A DNA stretch of 64,000 nt from Ruminiclostridium herbifermentans (GCF_005473905.2 NZ_CP061336.1:3030501-3094500), one strand, 5' to 3'; numbered from the stretch's first letter, positions 18,236-28,172 are shown. Translations and numbers: made by a program. The notes: generated from the sequence alone by a model not told the origin.

Positions 18236-19627
18236 TTATGGAATCAATGCCTCAGAATTTAAAATGCCATCGGTTATCTCTTCCATTTTCATTCCTCTTG
18301 AGCCTTTTATCAGAATATAATCTCCTTGTCTGATAATACTTAAGATATATTTAAGTGCATCCTTGTTGTTTTCAAAATGCTGCAATATTATTTTCTGATT
18401 ACCTGAATCAGCTACTGCCTTCATTATGCTTTTTGAATCATTACCAATGGCTATCAGGTAATCAATTTTTTTGTCCTTAATAAAGCTTCCTACAGAATAA
18501 TGAAGTTCGCTGGCCATATCTCCCATTTCAAGCATATCACCAAGAACTGCTATACCCCTTGTTTTTGAGCAAAGTTCCTCTAATACATTTATAGCTGCCT
18601 GCATTGATTGAGGACTTGCATTATAAGCATCATTTATAATTTTTATACCTTTGAAGGAAATTATATTCTGTCTCATATTTCCAGGGCTATATGACCCTAT
18701 ACCTTCAATTATGGTATCTATTGGTATTTTCATTTCCATTCCGACAGCTATTGCTGCAAGTGCATTGTAAACATTATGTATACCAGGCACAGGAATTGAT
18801 ACCTTGTAGGTTTGACCATCTAATTCAATGCTAAACTGACTTCCCGACTCTCCTAATGACTCATAGCATGTAGCAACATAATCAAGTCCATTTTCCATTC
18901 CATAATAAACAGTTCTATGCTTAAGGCTGCCTCGAATACCTCTTAGTAAGGGGTCATCACCATTTAGTACAATTAAACCATCATCCTTTAATCCTTCCAA
19001 AATCTCCAGCTTTGCCTTTAAAATTCCCTGCTGAGAGCCTAACTTCTCTATGTGAGATACTCCAATATTAGTTATAACAGCTATTTGCGGCTGAGCAATA
19101 GCAGTAAGCCTGCTAATTTCACCAAAACCGCTCATACCCATTTCTATAACAGCCATCTCATGTTTTTTATCTAGCTGCAGCAATGTTAATGGCAACCCAA
19201 TTTCATTGTTAAAATTGCCCTGTGTCTTAAGTACTTCATATTGCTTTGATAACACACAAGCAATCATATCCTTTGTACTTGTCTTCCCCACACTGCCAGT
19301 AATTCCAACCACAGGTATATTATGCTTCTCTCTGTGCCATGTGGCAAGTTCTCTCAGAGCCTTTGCAGTATCATCAACTAATATAGCAGAAGCATTGTCA
19401 TGCTGCGGAATGGGTTTTTGAGTCAAGCAAACTGCTGCTCCGCTATTTATGCTATTCTCAATATAATCGTGTCCATCAAAGCGCTCACCCACCAAGGGAA
19501 TGAACAAATTTCCTTTTGTTACTTTCCTAGAATCTGTAGTAATACCCGAAAACACTTGCTCAGCATTGCCCCACAATAGCTTTCCATTCACAGCTTCAGC
19601 TAATTCTGCACAGTCAAAAGAAATCAT
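18236..19627 (-). CDS. murF: UDP-N-acetylmuramoyl-tripeptide--D-alanyl-D-alanine ligase
   Basis: A 463-residue ATP-dependent Mur ligase that adds D-Ala-D-Ala to UDP-MurNAc-tripeptide in the cytoplasm. The ATP loop GSVGKTSTKDM, the central NEIGLPLTLL and the C-terminal NDAYNASPQSM are all typical of MurF. The ATG overlaps the murE stop codon (ATGA), and AAGGAGA from the murE 3' end supplies the ribosome binding site, so the two are translationally coupled. Confidence 0.96.
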   Translation of the reverse strand: MISFDCAELAEAVNGKLLWGNAEQVFSGITTDSRKVTKGNLFIPLVGERFDGHDYIENSINSGAAVCLTQKPIPQHDNASAILVDDTAKALRELATWHREKHNIPVVGITGSVGKTSTKDMIACVLSKQYEVLKTQGNFNNEIGLPLTLLQLDKKHEMAVIEMGMSGFGEISRLTAIAQPQIAVITNIGVSHIEKLGSQQGILKAKLEILEGLKDDGLIVLNGDDPLLRGIRGSLKHRTVYYGMENGLDYVATCYESLGESGSQFSIELDGQTYKVSIPVPGIHNVYNALAAIAVGMEMKIPIDTIIEGIGSYSPGNMRQNIISFKGIKIINDAYNASPQSMQAAINVLEELCSKTRGIAVLGDMLEMGDMASELHYSVGSFIKDKKIDYLIAIGNDSKSIMKAVADSGNQKIILQHFENNKDALKYILSIIRQGDYILIKGSRGMKMEEITDGILNSEALIP

Positions 19628-21090
19628 TTTTTTCTCCTTCCAAGCTCCACCAGCAATTCATCTACTACTTCTCTCTCATCAAAGTGTACTGTTTTATCTT
19701 TAAATTGCTGATAAGTTTCATGCCCCTTACCTGCCAAAATAATTATATCTCCATCTTGCGCATTTTCAAGTGCAAACTTTATTGCTTGCCTTCTATCTGT
19801 TATTTTAATATATTTCCCGTTTGTTTTAGTAATGCCTGCCTCAATATCATTAATAATTTTCTCAGGCTCTTCTGTTCTAGGGTTATCAGAAGTTATTATT
19901 GAAAAATCAGCAATTTTTCCTGAAATTTCACCCATCAAAGGTCTTTTTCCTGGGTCTCTGTCACCGCCGCAACCAAATAAACTAACAACTCTGCCCTTTG
20001 CAAATTCCTTAACAGTTGAAAGCACTTTTTCTAAGCTATCTGGAGTATGGGCATAATCTATCAGAACTGAATAGTTTCCATCGGTAGGAACCGTTTCCAT
20101 TCTGCCTGGTACATTAACATTCTTAAGCCCTTCTTTTACATGTTCCAATGTTATTCCTGGTATTAGACAACATGAACCAATTGCTGCAAGTGCATTATAA
20201 ATATTAAAATTACCTTGCAGGTTTGTTCGAATACTTGTGTTACCCCACGGAGAAGTAAGATAAAAGGAAGTATATTCAGTTTCTTTAACAATATCTGTGG
20301 CTCTGATATCTGCAGCCTCACATATTCCGTAAGTATAAACCTTGCAACTAGCCAACTCCGCCATTTTTTTACCTTGCTCACTGTCAATATTTATAACTGC
20401 TTGCTTACACATTTTAAATAGCTTAGCCTTTGCATTAAAATAATCCTCTAAAGTTGCATGCTCCCTAGGGCCTATGTGATCTCTGGAAAAATTAGTAAAT
20501 ACACCCACATCAAAATCACATTTTGCTACTCTATGCAATTCCAAGCCCTGTGAGGACACCTCTATAACGGCACTATCTACTTTTTTCTCCACCATTTCAC
20601 CAAATAGACTTTGTAAATCGAAGGATTCTGGTGTAGTTCTTGTAGCATATAATATCTCGTCTCCAATTAAATTTGCAACTGTTCCTATTAGTCCTATTTT
20701 ATGCTCTGCTGCTTGAAGAATTGACTTAACCATATATGTTGTGGTAGTTTTCCCTTTTGTACCTGTAATTCCTACTAAATTAATCTTACTCGATGGATGA
20801 GAAAAAAATGCATCAGAAACACATGCCAAGCCATATCTGGTATCTTCAATCTCTACAACTGTAACACCTTCTGGAACATCTATATGCTTTTGAACTAGAA
20901 ATGCCTTTGTTCCATTTAAAATAGCATCAGATATGTACATATGTCCGTCAACAACAGTTCCTTCGATACATACAAACAATGAATCCTGTTTTGTTTTCCT
21001 GGAGTCATAAGCAATACTCTCAATATTTATATCCAAACTTCCCTGCACACTTTTTATTTCTAAATCTTTAACCAATTCGCGAAGCAGCAA
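19624..21090 (-). CDS. murE: UDP-N-acetylmuramoyl-tripeptide synthetase, meso-DAP type
   Basis: A 488-residue Mur ligase adding the third stem-peptide residue. The ATP loop is GTKGKTTTTYM. The specificity loop reads SDNPRTEEP; the DNPR motif is the signature of enzymes that use meso-diaminopimelate rather than lysine. The start is TTG 21090, 7 nt after GGAGGT. It opens the murE-murF-mraY-ftsW-murG run and lies about 225 nt after the upstream PBP gene. Confidence 0.96.
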   Translation of the reverse strand: MLLRELVKDLEIKSVQGSLDINIESIAYDSRKTKQDSLFVCIEGTVVDGHMYISDAILNGTKAFLVQKHIDVPEGVTVVEIEDTRYGLACVSDAFFSHPSSKINLVGITGTKGKTTTTYMVKSILQAAEHKIGLIGTVANLIGDEILYATRTTPESFDLQSLFGEMVEKKVDSAVIEVSSQGLELHRVAKCDFDVGVFTNFSRDHIGPREHATLEDYFNAKAKLFKMCKQAVINIDSEQGKKMAELASCKVYTYGICEAADIRATDIVKETEYTSFYLTSPWGNTSIRTNLQGNFNIYNALAAIGSCCLIPGITLEHVKEGLKNVNVPGRMETVPTDGNYSVLIDYAHTPDSLEKVLSTVKEFAKGRVVSLFGCGGDRDPGKRPLMGEISGKIADFSIITSDNPRTEEPEKIINDIEAGITKTNGKYIKITDRRQAIKFALENAQDGDIIILAGKGHETYQQFKDKTVHFDEREVVDELLVELGRRKK

Positions 21091-21217
21091 TTAATACACC
21101 TCCTAATATACTATCACTTACCTAAATTATTCCCACTTTACTCAGTATTTTATAAATTTTAAGCGATTTTATAAATTATCATACCGTAGTTAAATTATAT
21201 TTTTAAATTATTATATT

Positions 21218-21259
21218 GTGCTAATTATCTTATAAAACTTGCAAAGATAATTTCAGCAC
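21218..21259 (-). terminator. hairpin between the PBP gene and murE, possible weak terminator
   Basis: GTGCT-AATTATCTT and AAGATAATT-TCAGCAC form a stem of about 14 bp with a small bulge and a 12-nt loop. On the minus strand the following sequence is A/T-rich but has no pure T run, so partial termination or RNA processing is as likely as full termination. Confidence 0.35.
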
Positions 21260-21315
21260 TAATATTTTTCGGTACAAGCTTGCTTAAATGGGTTATTACC
21301 AAGATATTTGCGAAA

Positions 21316-23514
21316 TCAGTCTGAAACTACGTTTCTAAACATAACTTCTACTACAGTTCCCTTTGTAACAACCTTGCCTGCTTCCTTATCCTGACTAACA
21401 GCAGTTCCAGTACCATTTACGCGGATATTAAGTCCAACTGACTTAAATGCTTGTGTAGCCTCATATACTGTCTTGTCTTTTACATCTGGCACTTTAACTG
21501 TAGCCTCATTTTCAGGCTTATAAGTATATAATATAACTAATGAATTTTCAATCATCAATGCAGAAGACTTAGGGGTTTGCGCCTCAACAACCGCCTTCAT
21601 ATCCTTATTGCTTCCTTCTATTTTATACTCCAACTTATTCTGTTTCAACATTTTTATTGCTTCTTCTAAAGTCTTTCCTTTTACATCAGGAACTTGAACT
21701 TCCTTCTTTAGATTCTTTTTATCTTCTTCTGTATATTCCTTTTCTACTCCTTGGTATGTTAATATTTCATCTATCAGCTTTCCTACCACAGGTGCTACTA
21801 TCATACCTCCACCATGATAAAATTGGTCTGGATAGTCAAGAACAACCAACACACACAGTGTAGGATTATCAGTTGGTGCAATAGCAGCAAATGAAGCAAT
21901 ATATCTGTCATACTTTCCGGTAGCAATAAGTGATTCATTCTTAATTGTTTCTGATGTTCCTGTCTTCCCACCTATCTTATATCCGGGTACTCTTGCATTT
22001 TTACCAGTTCCAACATCTACAACACCGCGTAAAATATCTAATAGAGTCTCTGATGTCTGCTTTGATATAACTCTTCTTACAACATTAGGCTCATATCTTT
22101 TTATTACATTACCTGAACTATCTAATACTTCTTTTACAACATGTGGAGTTATAAGTTCTCCCCCGTTCGCAATAGCACCATAAGCTTGAATAAGCTGAAT
22201 TGGTGTTATTTGAAAACGCTGTCCAAATGATGCGGTACACATATTTATCTCTGTAGGATTAGAGTGGATTATGCTGCTTGCTTCACCGGGAAGGTCAATA
22301 CCAGTCTTTTTATAGAAACCAAAAGCTTTTACATAACTATAGAATTTATCTATGCCCATCTTTTGAGCAAGTCTTACAAATACAGGATTACAAGAGTTAT
22401 ACACACCTTCTCTAAAGGTTTCATGAAGATGGGCATTTGGTTTCCAGCAATTAATAGACCATCCACCAACCTTTATTGTTGCATCTGTAACCTGCGTATC
22501 CGCTGTTATCAATCCTTCTTCAAGGCCTGCTGCAGATGTTATAGGCTTAAAGGTGGAACCAGGTTCATATGTATCAACTACAGCTTTATTTCTCCAAACT
22601 GTTTTTTGAAGGTATTGTACATCCTTTGCGGAAGTTCCGGTCCAAGTGGTTTTATCAACACCAGGAGGAGCCGCCCTAGGATTATTTAAATCAAAATCAG
22701 GCTTTGATGCCAATGCCAGTATTTCTCCATTTCGCGGATCCATAACTATGGCGGTAGCACCATTTAAGACATTATTATCTGCTATAGCTTTTTCTAAGGT
22801 CTTTTCAGCAAAATATTGAATGGTTTCGTCAATGGTTAATACAACATCATTTCCATCCTGAGGTTGTATATATTGTTCCTGACCCATACTTAGTTCAACA
22901 CCACTAGCATCAACTTCACTTAATATCTTGCCAGGCACGCCCTTAAGATACTTTTCCATCATTTTCTCTACGCCATCTAGTCCATCGTTATCAATATTTG
23001 TGAAACCAATAACATGAGCTGCTAAATTGCCGTTTGGATAAAATCTCTTAGTATCTTCATCTACATATATGCCATCAATTTCGTTATCTTTTTTCCATTG
23101 CCTTACCTTTAAACCAACTTCTTTGTCTACCTTCTTCTTAATAAGTTCGTATCTTGAAGATTTCGTCAACTTTTCTTTAATTTTTTCTTTGTCCATTTCA
23201 AGAATTTCTGCCAAATCACTTGCTATCTTATCAACATCAAGCTTTGTTTGCTTCTTTATTACTTGTGGGCTGCAGCTGATGGTTTCAACAGATCCACTGA
23301 CAGCAAGAGGTTCCATATTTCTATCGTATATAGTACCTCTTTTAGGGCTGATAGTTCTATTACTGGTTTGCTGTTCAAACGCCTTTTGTTGATACTCCTG
23401 TCCATTGGCAATTTGAATCCATGCAATTCTAACTACTAGGCCTACTGTACAAAGAGTAAAAATAGCCAGTACCCATAGAAGCCTTTTCTTAAGTTTTATA
23501 TTTGGACCTGTCAA
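21316..23514 (-). CDS. class B penicillin-binding protein with two PASTA domains (SpoVD/FtsI type)
   Basis: A 732-residue membrane-anchored transpeptidase that cross-links septal or cortex peptidoglycan. In order: one transmembrane helix near residues 12-32, a PBP dimer domain, and a transpeptidase domain with STFK (Ser about 320), SCN (about 374) and KTG (about 517). Two PASTA domains follow (VPDVKGKTLEEAI and VPDVKDKTVYEAT). I start at TTG 23514, 6 nt after GGGAGGG; the frame reaches back to GTG 23529, which overlaps that site. A terminator upstream separates it from ftsL, which is compatible with independent control, as for sporulation-specific SpoVD. A vegetative FtsI role cannot be excluded because no other PBP is in the cluster. 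Confidence 0.92.
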   Translation of the reverse strand: MTGPNIKLKKRLLWVLAIFTLCTVGLVVRIAWIQIANGQEYQQKAFEQQTSNRTISPKRGTIYDRNMEPLAVSGSVETISCSPQVIKKQTKLDVDKIASDLAEILEMDKEKIKEKLTKSSRYELIKKKVDKEVGLKVRQWKKDNEIDGIYVDEDTKRFYPNGNLAAHVIGFTNIDNDGLDGVEKMMEKYLKGVPGKILSEVDASGVELSMGQEQYIQPQDGNDVVLTIDETIQYFAEKTLEKAIADNNVLNGATAIVMDPRNGEILALASKPDFDLNNPRAAPPGVDKTTWTGTSAKDVQYLQKTVWRNKAVVDTYEPGSTFKPITSAAGLEEGLITADTQVTDATIKVGGWSINCWKPNAHLHETFREGVYNSCNPVFVRLAQKMGIDKFYSYVKAFGFYKKTGIDLPGEASSIIHSNPTEINMCTASFGQRFQITPIQLIQAYGAIANGGELITPHVVKEVLDSSGNVIKRYEPNVVRRVISKQTSETLLDILRGVVDVGTGKNARVPGYKIGGKTGTSETIKNESLIATGKYDRYIASFAAIAPTDNPTLCVLVVLDYPDQFYHGGGMIVAPVVGKLIDEILTYQGVEKEYTEEDKKNLKKEVQVPDVKGKTLEEAIKMLKQNKLEYKIEGSNKDMKAVVEAQTPKSSALMIENSLVILYTYKPENEATVKVPDVKDKTVYEATQAFKSVGLNIRVNGTGTAVSQDKEAGKVVTKGTVVEVMFRNVVSD

Positions 23515-23652
23515 AAGTATCCCTCCCACATTATAAACAATTAAATTCTCTATAAATAATTAAATTCTCTATAAATAATATTTATTATTTTCAAATTTTA
23601 TTATCACCTAAGCTAACAAATTAATTATTTGCGTAATTATCTAATATATATG

Positions 23653-23696
23653 AAAAAACTATAGACATTATATTTCATATTAATATAATCTATAGT
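23653..23696 (-). terminator. intrinsic terminator downstream of ftsL
   Basis: On the minus strand ACTATAGATTATATT pairs with AATATAATGTCTATAGT (one bulged base), 15 bp, then TTTTTT (23658-23653). It lies about 40 nt after the ftsL-like stop and before the PBP gene, closing the mraZ-rsmH-ftsL transcript. Confidence 0.75.
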
Positions 23697-23736
23697 CATA
23701 GAAAATTTATAATTTAATGAATTTTATATATGTTAT

Positions 23737-24228
23737 TCAAGAAAATATACTTAATAGTTCTTTAAAACCAGCTTTTGCATCCCCAATAAAAGTAATAAGC
23801 TTTGACTCTTTTTTATTGCAAGTCTTTATAACATCCTCTTTTGGTACTTCAATATATACAATCTGACTCTTATTAGGTTTATGCATATGTAATTTATTTT
23901 CGGCTACTTCTCTGATATTTTTTAAACTTTTAGCATTTTGAATTTCTATAGCAAGTAATTGGTTATTATTCTGTATTTCCAAATATTGCTTAGTAAGTTT
24001 GCTGTTATCATAACTCAATTGACTTATTTGTGCATATTTAAACATGGTCATAGCACACATACAAAAAATGGTTATAATACAAAAAGTAATTTTAGTTTTA
24101 ATCTTTTTATTATTTCTTGCTATTTTTTTTGACTTGAGTACAACATTTTCCTCATAGGGATCATAAACATCGTTTTCTATCTTTTCAGCCACTGATCCAT
24201 ATACGTACTTAATATTGTTAGATGCCAC
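23737..24228 (-). CDS. FtsL-like septum protein
   Basis: A 163-residue bitopic protein: a basic cytoplasmic N-terminus of about 45 residues, one membrane helix (ITFCIITIFCMCAMTMF) and an extracytoplasmic coiled-coil segment (LTKQYLEIQNNNQLLAIEIQ) followed by a DivIC/FtsL-like NIREVAENKLHM. FtsL proteins join DivIC/FtsB and FtsQ/DivIB to recruit the FtsW-PBP complex. Sequence conservation is low in this family, and the call relies on topology plus its position between rsmH and a class B PBP. The start is GTG 24228, 8 nt after GGGAG. An unusual 960-nt repeat-containing gap separates it from rsmH. Confidence 0.8.
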   Translation of the reverse strand: MASNNIKYVYGSVAEKIENDVYDPYEENVVLKSKKIARNNKKIKTKITFCIITIFCMCAMTMFKYAQISQLSYDNSKLTKQYLEIQNNNQLLAIEIQNAKSLKNIREVAENKLHMHKPNKSQIVYIEVPKEDVIKTCNKKESKLITFIGDAKAGFKELLSIFS

Positions 24229-24436
24229 TTAAATCACTCCCGTCAAAATTTTTTATTTCCACTTTCCTTTGTGTTTTTCTTTTGCTATTAAATGCTTAAT
24301 TAAATTATTTCTTTTAAATTATTTAATTTTCATAATAAAAACCAAATTCATTCCATGTTCAAAGTCAGCTTAACAGAAAAATTATCCCAGATAAAAGCTT
24401 ATTTAATAATTAACATTGTCTATTTATAAGCATTTA

Positions 24437-25160
24437 TCTTTTGTTTTTTAATAACTTTCATCTTTCAAGTCAATTGCAATAAAACCTTGCTATTTCTGCA
24501 AACCTCTCACGTGCTTTATACGTTGATTTGCGAAAATATAATTGACTTTGTACTTCTACTTGCTCTTATTCTTTTGCTTACTTCAATACATTTGTCCTTT
24601 GTACGCCTTAATAACTTTCATCTTTTGTGCTGTTGCTTCTTTAATCTTTTGTTTTCTTGCTTTTTTCTTTTGTGTTGTTACTTCTTTCATCTTTTGTTTA
24701 CTTACTTTTGTCTTTTGTGTTCTTGCTTACTTTCATCTTTTGTTTACTTACTTGCTTTTGTCTTTTGTGTTCTTGCTTACTTTCATCTTTTGTTTACTTA
24801 CTTGCTTTTGTCTTTTGTGTTCTTGCTTGCTTTCATCTTTTGTTTACTTAATTTTTTCTTTTGTGTCTTACTTTTTCGTCTTTTGTTTACTTACTTGCTT
24901 TATCTTTTGTGTTCTTGCTTTTTTCATCTTTTGTTTAGCTACTTTTGTCTTTTGTATTTTTTACCTGCCTTCATCTTTGGCTTACTTACTTGTTTTTGTC
25001 TTTTGTGTTCTTGCTTTTTCATCTTTTGTTTAGTTACTTTTTGTCTTTTGTGTTCTTGCTTACTTTCATCTTTTGTTTACTTACTCATTTTATCTTTTGT
25101 GTTCTTTTCTTGCTTTCATCTTTTGTGTTCTTACTTCTTTTTTCTTTTGTATGATTGCTC
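24437..25160. repeat. pyrimidine-rich tandem repeat, 50-bp period, about 700 bp
   Basis: The plus strand carries about two dozen copies of TCTTTTGT, alternating in two contexts (CATCTTTTGTTTACTTAC and GTCTTTTGTGTTCTTGC). These combine to a unit of 50 bp that is exact around 24731, 24781 and 24831 and more degenerate to either side. The strand transcribed with the mraZ operon is correspondingly purine-rich (AAAAGATGAAAG, AAGAACACAAAAGAC). Stop codons occur in all minus frames. Plus-strand frames here are shadows made of Phe, Leu and Cys. The rest of 24229-25188 shows nothing else. It lies inside a predicted transcript between rsmH and ftsL. Confidence 0.85.
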
Positions 25161-25188
25161 GTTATGATAATTAGAAATGCTTGCCAAT

Positions 25189-26130
25189 TTAAATTTTTTG
25201 TAAAACTCTAAGCTTTGCGCTTCTTGCCCTTGGATTATCCTCTAATTCTTTATCTGTTGAAACGATTGGTTTTCTATTTACCAATATCGCTTCAGGTTTC
25301 TTTCCGCATACACAAACCGGAAACGAAGGAGGGCAAGTACACGGATTTACATACTTACCATATTGCACTTTTACAATTCTATCTTCAAGGGAATGAAATG
25401 TTATTATACAAAGCCTTCCCCCACTTTTCAGCAATGATACGCAATCATCTATAGTGTTATTTAATATATCCAACTCTTGATTTACAGCAATTCTGATTGC
25501 CTGAAATGTTCTTTTTGCAGGATGTGGACCATCACGCCTAGCAGCACTTGGAACTGCCCTCTTTATAACATCAACCAAATCAAAAGTTGTATTAATAGGT
25601 TTTACTTCTCTATCTTCCACAATAAATTTTGCAATTCTCGATGCCCATTTTTCTTCACCAAAATCTCTAATAATGCGGTAAATATCTTGTTCTGAGTATT
25701 CATTTACTATTTGATATGCTGATAACTCTGAACTCCTATCCATCCGCATATCTAACGGTGCATCATGCTGATAACTAAAGCCTCTGGAAGCTTCGTCAAG
25801 TTGATGGGATGAAACACCCAAATCAAGCAGTATACCATCAACCTCAGCAATTCCTAGTTCACCACATATCTTTTTTATATTCTTAAAATTGGTATTTACT
25901 ATTTTAAAACTTGCTTCCGCTTTAATTTCTTTAAGGCGCATAGAAGATGTTTCAACTGCAAAACTATCTTGGTCTAGACCAATCAAACATCCTTTTGCAT
26001 TTAATCTTCTGTATATTTCAGATGAATGTCCTGCCCCTCCTATGGTACCGTCAATATAAACTCCTTCAGGATTTATATTTAAATATTCAATGCATTCATC
26101 TAATAAAACAGATTTATGTTTAAATTCCAT
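25189..26130 (-). CDS. rsmH: 16S rRNA (cytosine(1402)-N(4))-methyltransferase
   Basis: A 313-residue SAM-dependent enzyme (MraW) that methylates N4 of C1402 in the ribosomal P site. It has the N-terminal [14 protein letters not shown], the SAM loop [32 protein letters not shown] and the late motif [15 protein letters not shown] 26130 follows GAGGTG by 4-6 nt; the in-frame start at 26166 is an artefact of an open leader. It lies 137 nt after mraZ and belongs to the mraZ transcript. Confidence 0.96.
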   Translation of the reverse strand: MEFKHKSVLLDECIEYLNINPEGVYIDGTIGGAGHSSEIYRRLNAKGCLIGLDQDSFAVETSSMRLKEIKAEASFKIVNTNFKNIKKICGELGIAEVDGILLDLGVSSHQLDEASRGFSYQHDAPLDMRMDRSSELSAYQIVNEYSEQDIYRIIRDFGEEKWASRIAKFIVEDREVKPINTTFDLVDVIKRAVPSAARRDGPHPAKRTFQAIRIAVNQELDILNNTIDDCVSLLKSGGRLCIITFHSLEDRIVKVQYGKYVNPCTCPPSFPVCVCGKKPEAILVNRKPIVSTDKELEDNPRARSAKLRVLQKI

Positions 26131-26267
26131 TTTACACCTCAAAGTTTTCTCTTTACTAACCTCCAAACCATTTTCTTACACAAAAACACTTTTTATTGTG
26201 TAGAACACACTGCTTTGTGAGAACCTCTTTCTTCGTTGAGGCAAACGTCTAATTATATAATTTTATG

Positions 26268-26699
26268 CTATATACCTAGCATAGCCATTTTTTCTGCAAT
26301 TTTATCAGCACTTATATTGTCATCGCTATTATATTTTTGCCAATTGGTCTTATCCCATATCTCAACCCTAGAAGAAACACCAATTATATATATGTCCTTT
26401 TCGAGTCCTGCATATTCACGCAAATTTTGTGGTATCAAAATTCTCCCCTGCTTATCCAACTCACACTCGGCTGCACCAGAAAAGAAAAATCTAATAAAAG
26501 CACGAACATCCTTATCTGTAAATGGAAGAGTCTTTAGTTTATTTTCAAGGCTTGTCCATTCTTCTAATGAGTATGCAAACAAACAGCAGTCAAGTCCTTT
26601 TGTTATTATGAACTTTTCTCCCAAGCCCTCTCTAAACTTTGAGGGTACGATTGCTCTGCCTTTTGGGTCAACTGTATGTTGATACTCACCATAAAACAA
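26268..26699 (-). CDS. mraZ: transcriptional regulator MraZ
   Basis: A 143-residue protein, the usual family length, with two AbrB/SpoVT-like swapped-hairpin domains ([20 protein letters not shown] and the later [19 protein letters not shown]). MraZ rings bind repeats upstream of their own operon and repress the division/cell-wall cluster. I start at TTG 26699 (reading MFYGEYQH), 8 nt after GAGGGG, rather than GTG 26708, whose ribosome binding site would abut the start. Three operator boxes lie 31-54 nt upstream. Confidence 0.93.
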   Translation of the reverse strand: MFYGEYQHTVDPKGRAIVPSKFREGLGEKFIITKGLDCCLFAYSLEEWTSLENKLKTLPFTDKDVRAFIRFFFSGAAECELDKQGRILIPQNLREYAGLEKDIYIIGVSSRVEIWDKTNWQKYNSDDNISADKIAEKMAMLGI

Positions 26700-26729
26700 T
26701 TTGTACACCCCTCACTTAACTATTTCCCT

Positions 26730-26753
26730 CCACTTTGCTCCACTTCTTACCAC
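26730..26753 (-). promoter_or_regulatory. MraZ operator: three GTGG boxes at 10-bp spacing
   Basis: On the minus strand GTGGTAAGAA, GTGGAGCAAA and GTGGAGGGAA follow in direct succession, so GTGG recurs exactly every 10 bp (26753, 26743 and 26733 downward). MraZ is known to bind runs of TGGG/GTGG-type boxes with about 10-bp spacing between its promoter and start codon. These lie just downstream of the predicted -10 box. Confidence 0.85.
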
Positions 26754-26763
26754 TTATATGGAT

Positions 26764-26792
26764 ATTTTATTGCAAAAACGTGAATTTTACAA
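26764..26792 (-). promoter_or_regulatory. sigma-A-type promoter of the mraZ operon
   Basis: TTGTAA (26792-26787), 17 nt, then TAAAAT (26769-26764). The MraZ boxes begin 10 nt after the -10 hexamer, where a bound protein would block RNA polymerase. Confidence 0.6.
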
Positions 26793-26815
26793 GAGTTTTT
26801 ATATAATTCATTACC

Positions 26816-26852
26816 AAAAAAAATAAAGACAGGTATAATATCCTGTCTTTAT
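26816..26852 (-). terminator. intrinsic terminator after the RodA-like gene
   Basis: On the minus strand ATAAAGACAGG pairs with CCTGTCTTTAT (11 bp, 8-nt loop) and is followed by a T run (26823-26816). It separates the lgt-rodA transcript from the mraZ promoter about 25 nt further on. Confidence 0.85.
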
Positions 26853-27013
26853 AGTCCAAAAGTACTAGTATTTAATTGGTAATTGTTTTAACAACACAAT
26901 TTCTTAGATAAAACCATGTGGTTTGATGTTATTCTTTTTGTGAAGATTTTTAACTGAATGAACTTAGTATATTAATCATCCATTTGTATATCCGTCAGTG
27001 TACTTCTTACTAA

Positions 27014-28141
27014 CTATTGAGAAGAACTAAAACTGCTTTTTTTGCTTCTAATAGTCACACTTAGCACTATTCCAATTGCAATAAAATTAGTTAGCATTGC
27101 TGTACCTCCTTGACTAACAAAAGGCAGCGGCAACCCTGTTACTGGAAGTAATCCAATACTCATACCTATATTTTCTATAAAATTAAATGAAATCATACCA
27201 GTAATTCCAATTACTAAAAAAGAACCATACGCATCACCTGCATTTTTAGCGATATGGATGCATCTCAATATAATAAACAATCCCAGTACTATTATTATCA
27301 TTCCACCAATAAAACCTAGTTCCTCACCAACTACAGAAAATATAAAGTCCGACTCATTTACTGGAACACTGCCGCTTTGAGTTTGAATACCCTTTCCGTA
27401 TCCTTGACCAAATAACTGCCCAGACCCTATTGCCATTTTTGACATAATTACATTGTAACCAGCACCTAATGGGTCTATTTCAGGAGAAATAAATGATAAA
27501 ATTCTTTCTTTTCTTTTATCATTTAACACATAAACCCATATAAATGGCAATGATAATGCCAAGCATCCACAAAGGATAAATATGTATCTATAAGGTATTC
27601 CTACAATATAAATAAATATAAGGAATATAAATATAAATACTAAAGCCGTTCCTAAGTCTTTCTGCAGGAGAACAAATCCTATTGCTATGCAAGAATAAAC
27701 AATAAACTTAATAATATCTGACTTATTTATTTCCTGACTTTCTTTAATTCTCTCCAAAAATACCGAAGCTAGGATTATATATGCAATTTTTGCAAACTCT
27801 GAAGGTTGGACACTCATTCCAGCTATTTTAATCCAATTTTTGTTACCTAGTTCCTCACCGCTTCCAATAATTAATGTAAGAACCATTAATCCCATTGCTC
27901 CAAAGAAAATTAATAAGCTAAAAAATTTAAGATTTTTATAGTCAATGGCACTTAAAATCAAGCATAAAGCTACTCCCATTATGAAAGCTAACACTTGAGA
28001 CTTTAATATATTGGGTTTATTAGCTACAGCACTATTCAAAACAAAAAGCCCTATGATAGATAATGTCATTACCGAAAAAAACAGTAAATAATCAAACCTT
28101 TTATATGGATTTTCCGGTTTTAGTTTTTCTACAAAATACAT
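27014..28141 (-). CDS. rodA: SEDS family peptidoglycan polymerase, RodA-like
   Basis: A 375-residue membrane protein with about ten helices, homologous to FtsW/RodA/SpoVE. Signature regions are GNKNWIKIAGMSVQPSEFAKIAY, GAGYNVIMSKMAIGSGQLFGQGYGKG, VVGEELGFIGG and PVTGLPLPFVSQGGTAML. It differs from the FtsW at 16040-17152 and lies next to lgt rather than murG, so RodA (cell elongation) is the better label. A sporulation SEDS protein (SpoVE) is the alternative. Confidence 0.85.
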   Translation of the reverse strand: MYFVEKLKPENPYKRFDYLLFFSVMTLSIIGLFVLNSAVANKPNILKSQVLAFIMGVALCLILSAIDYKNLKFFSLLIFFGAMGLMVLTLIIGSGEELGNKNWIKIAGMSVQPSEFAKIAYIILASVFLERIKESQEINKSDIIKFIVYSCIAIGFVLLQKDLGTALVFIFIFLIFIYIVGIPYRYIFILCGCLALSLPFIWVYVLNDKRKERILSFISPEIDPLGAGYNVIMSKMAIGSGQLFGQGYGKGIQTQSGSVPVNESDFIFSVVGEELGFIGGMIIIVLGLFIILRCIHIAKNAGDAYGSFLVIGITGMISFNFIENIGMSIGLLPVTGLPLPFVSQGGTAMLTNFIAIGIVLSVTIRSKKSSFSSSQ

Positions 28142-28172
28142 TTCTCACCATTCCTAAATAGCATAATTTCTT

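Noticed and set aside
23530-23600. 19-bp tandem duplication (AATTCTCTATAAATAATTA-like)
   Set aside because: A simple two-copy AT-rich duplication without evident function; too short to call an element.
24487-25167. Open plus-strand frames of up to 226 codons rich in Phe, Leu and Cys
   Set aside because: They arise from the pyrimidine tandem repeat, which is open in several plus frames at once; there is no ribosome binding site and no domain, and the flanking genes run on the other strand.
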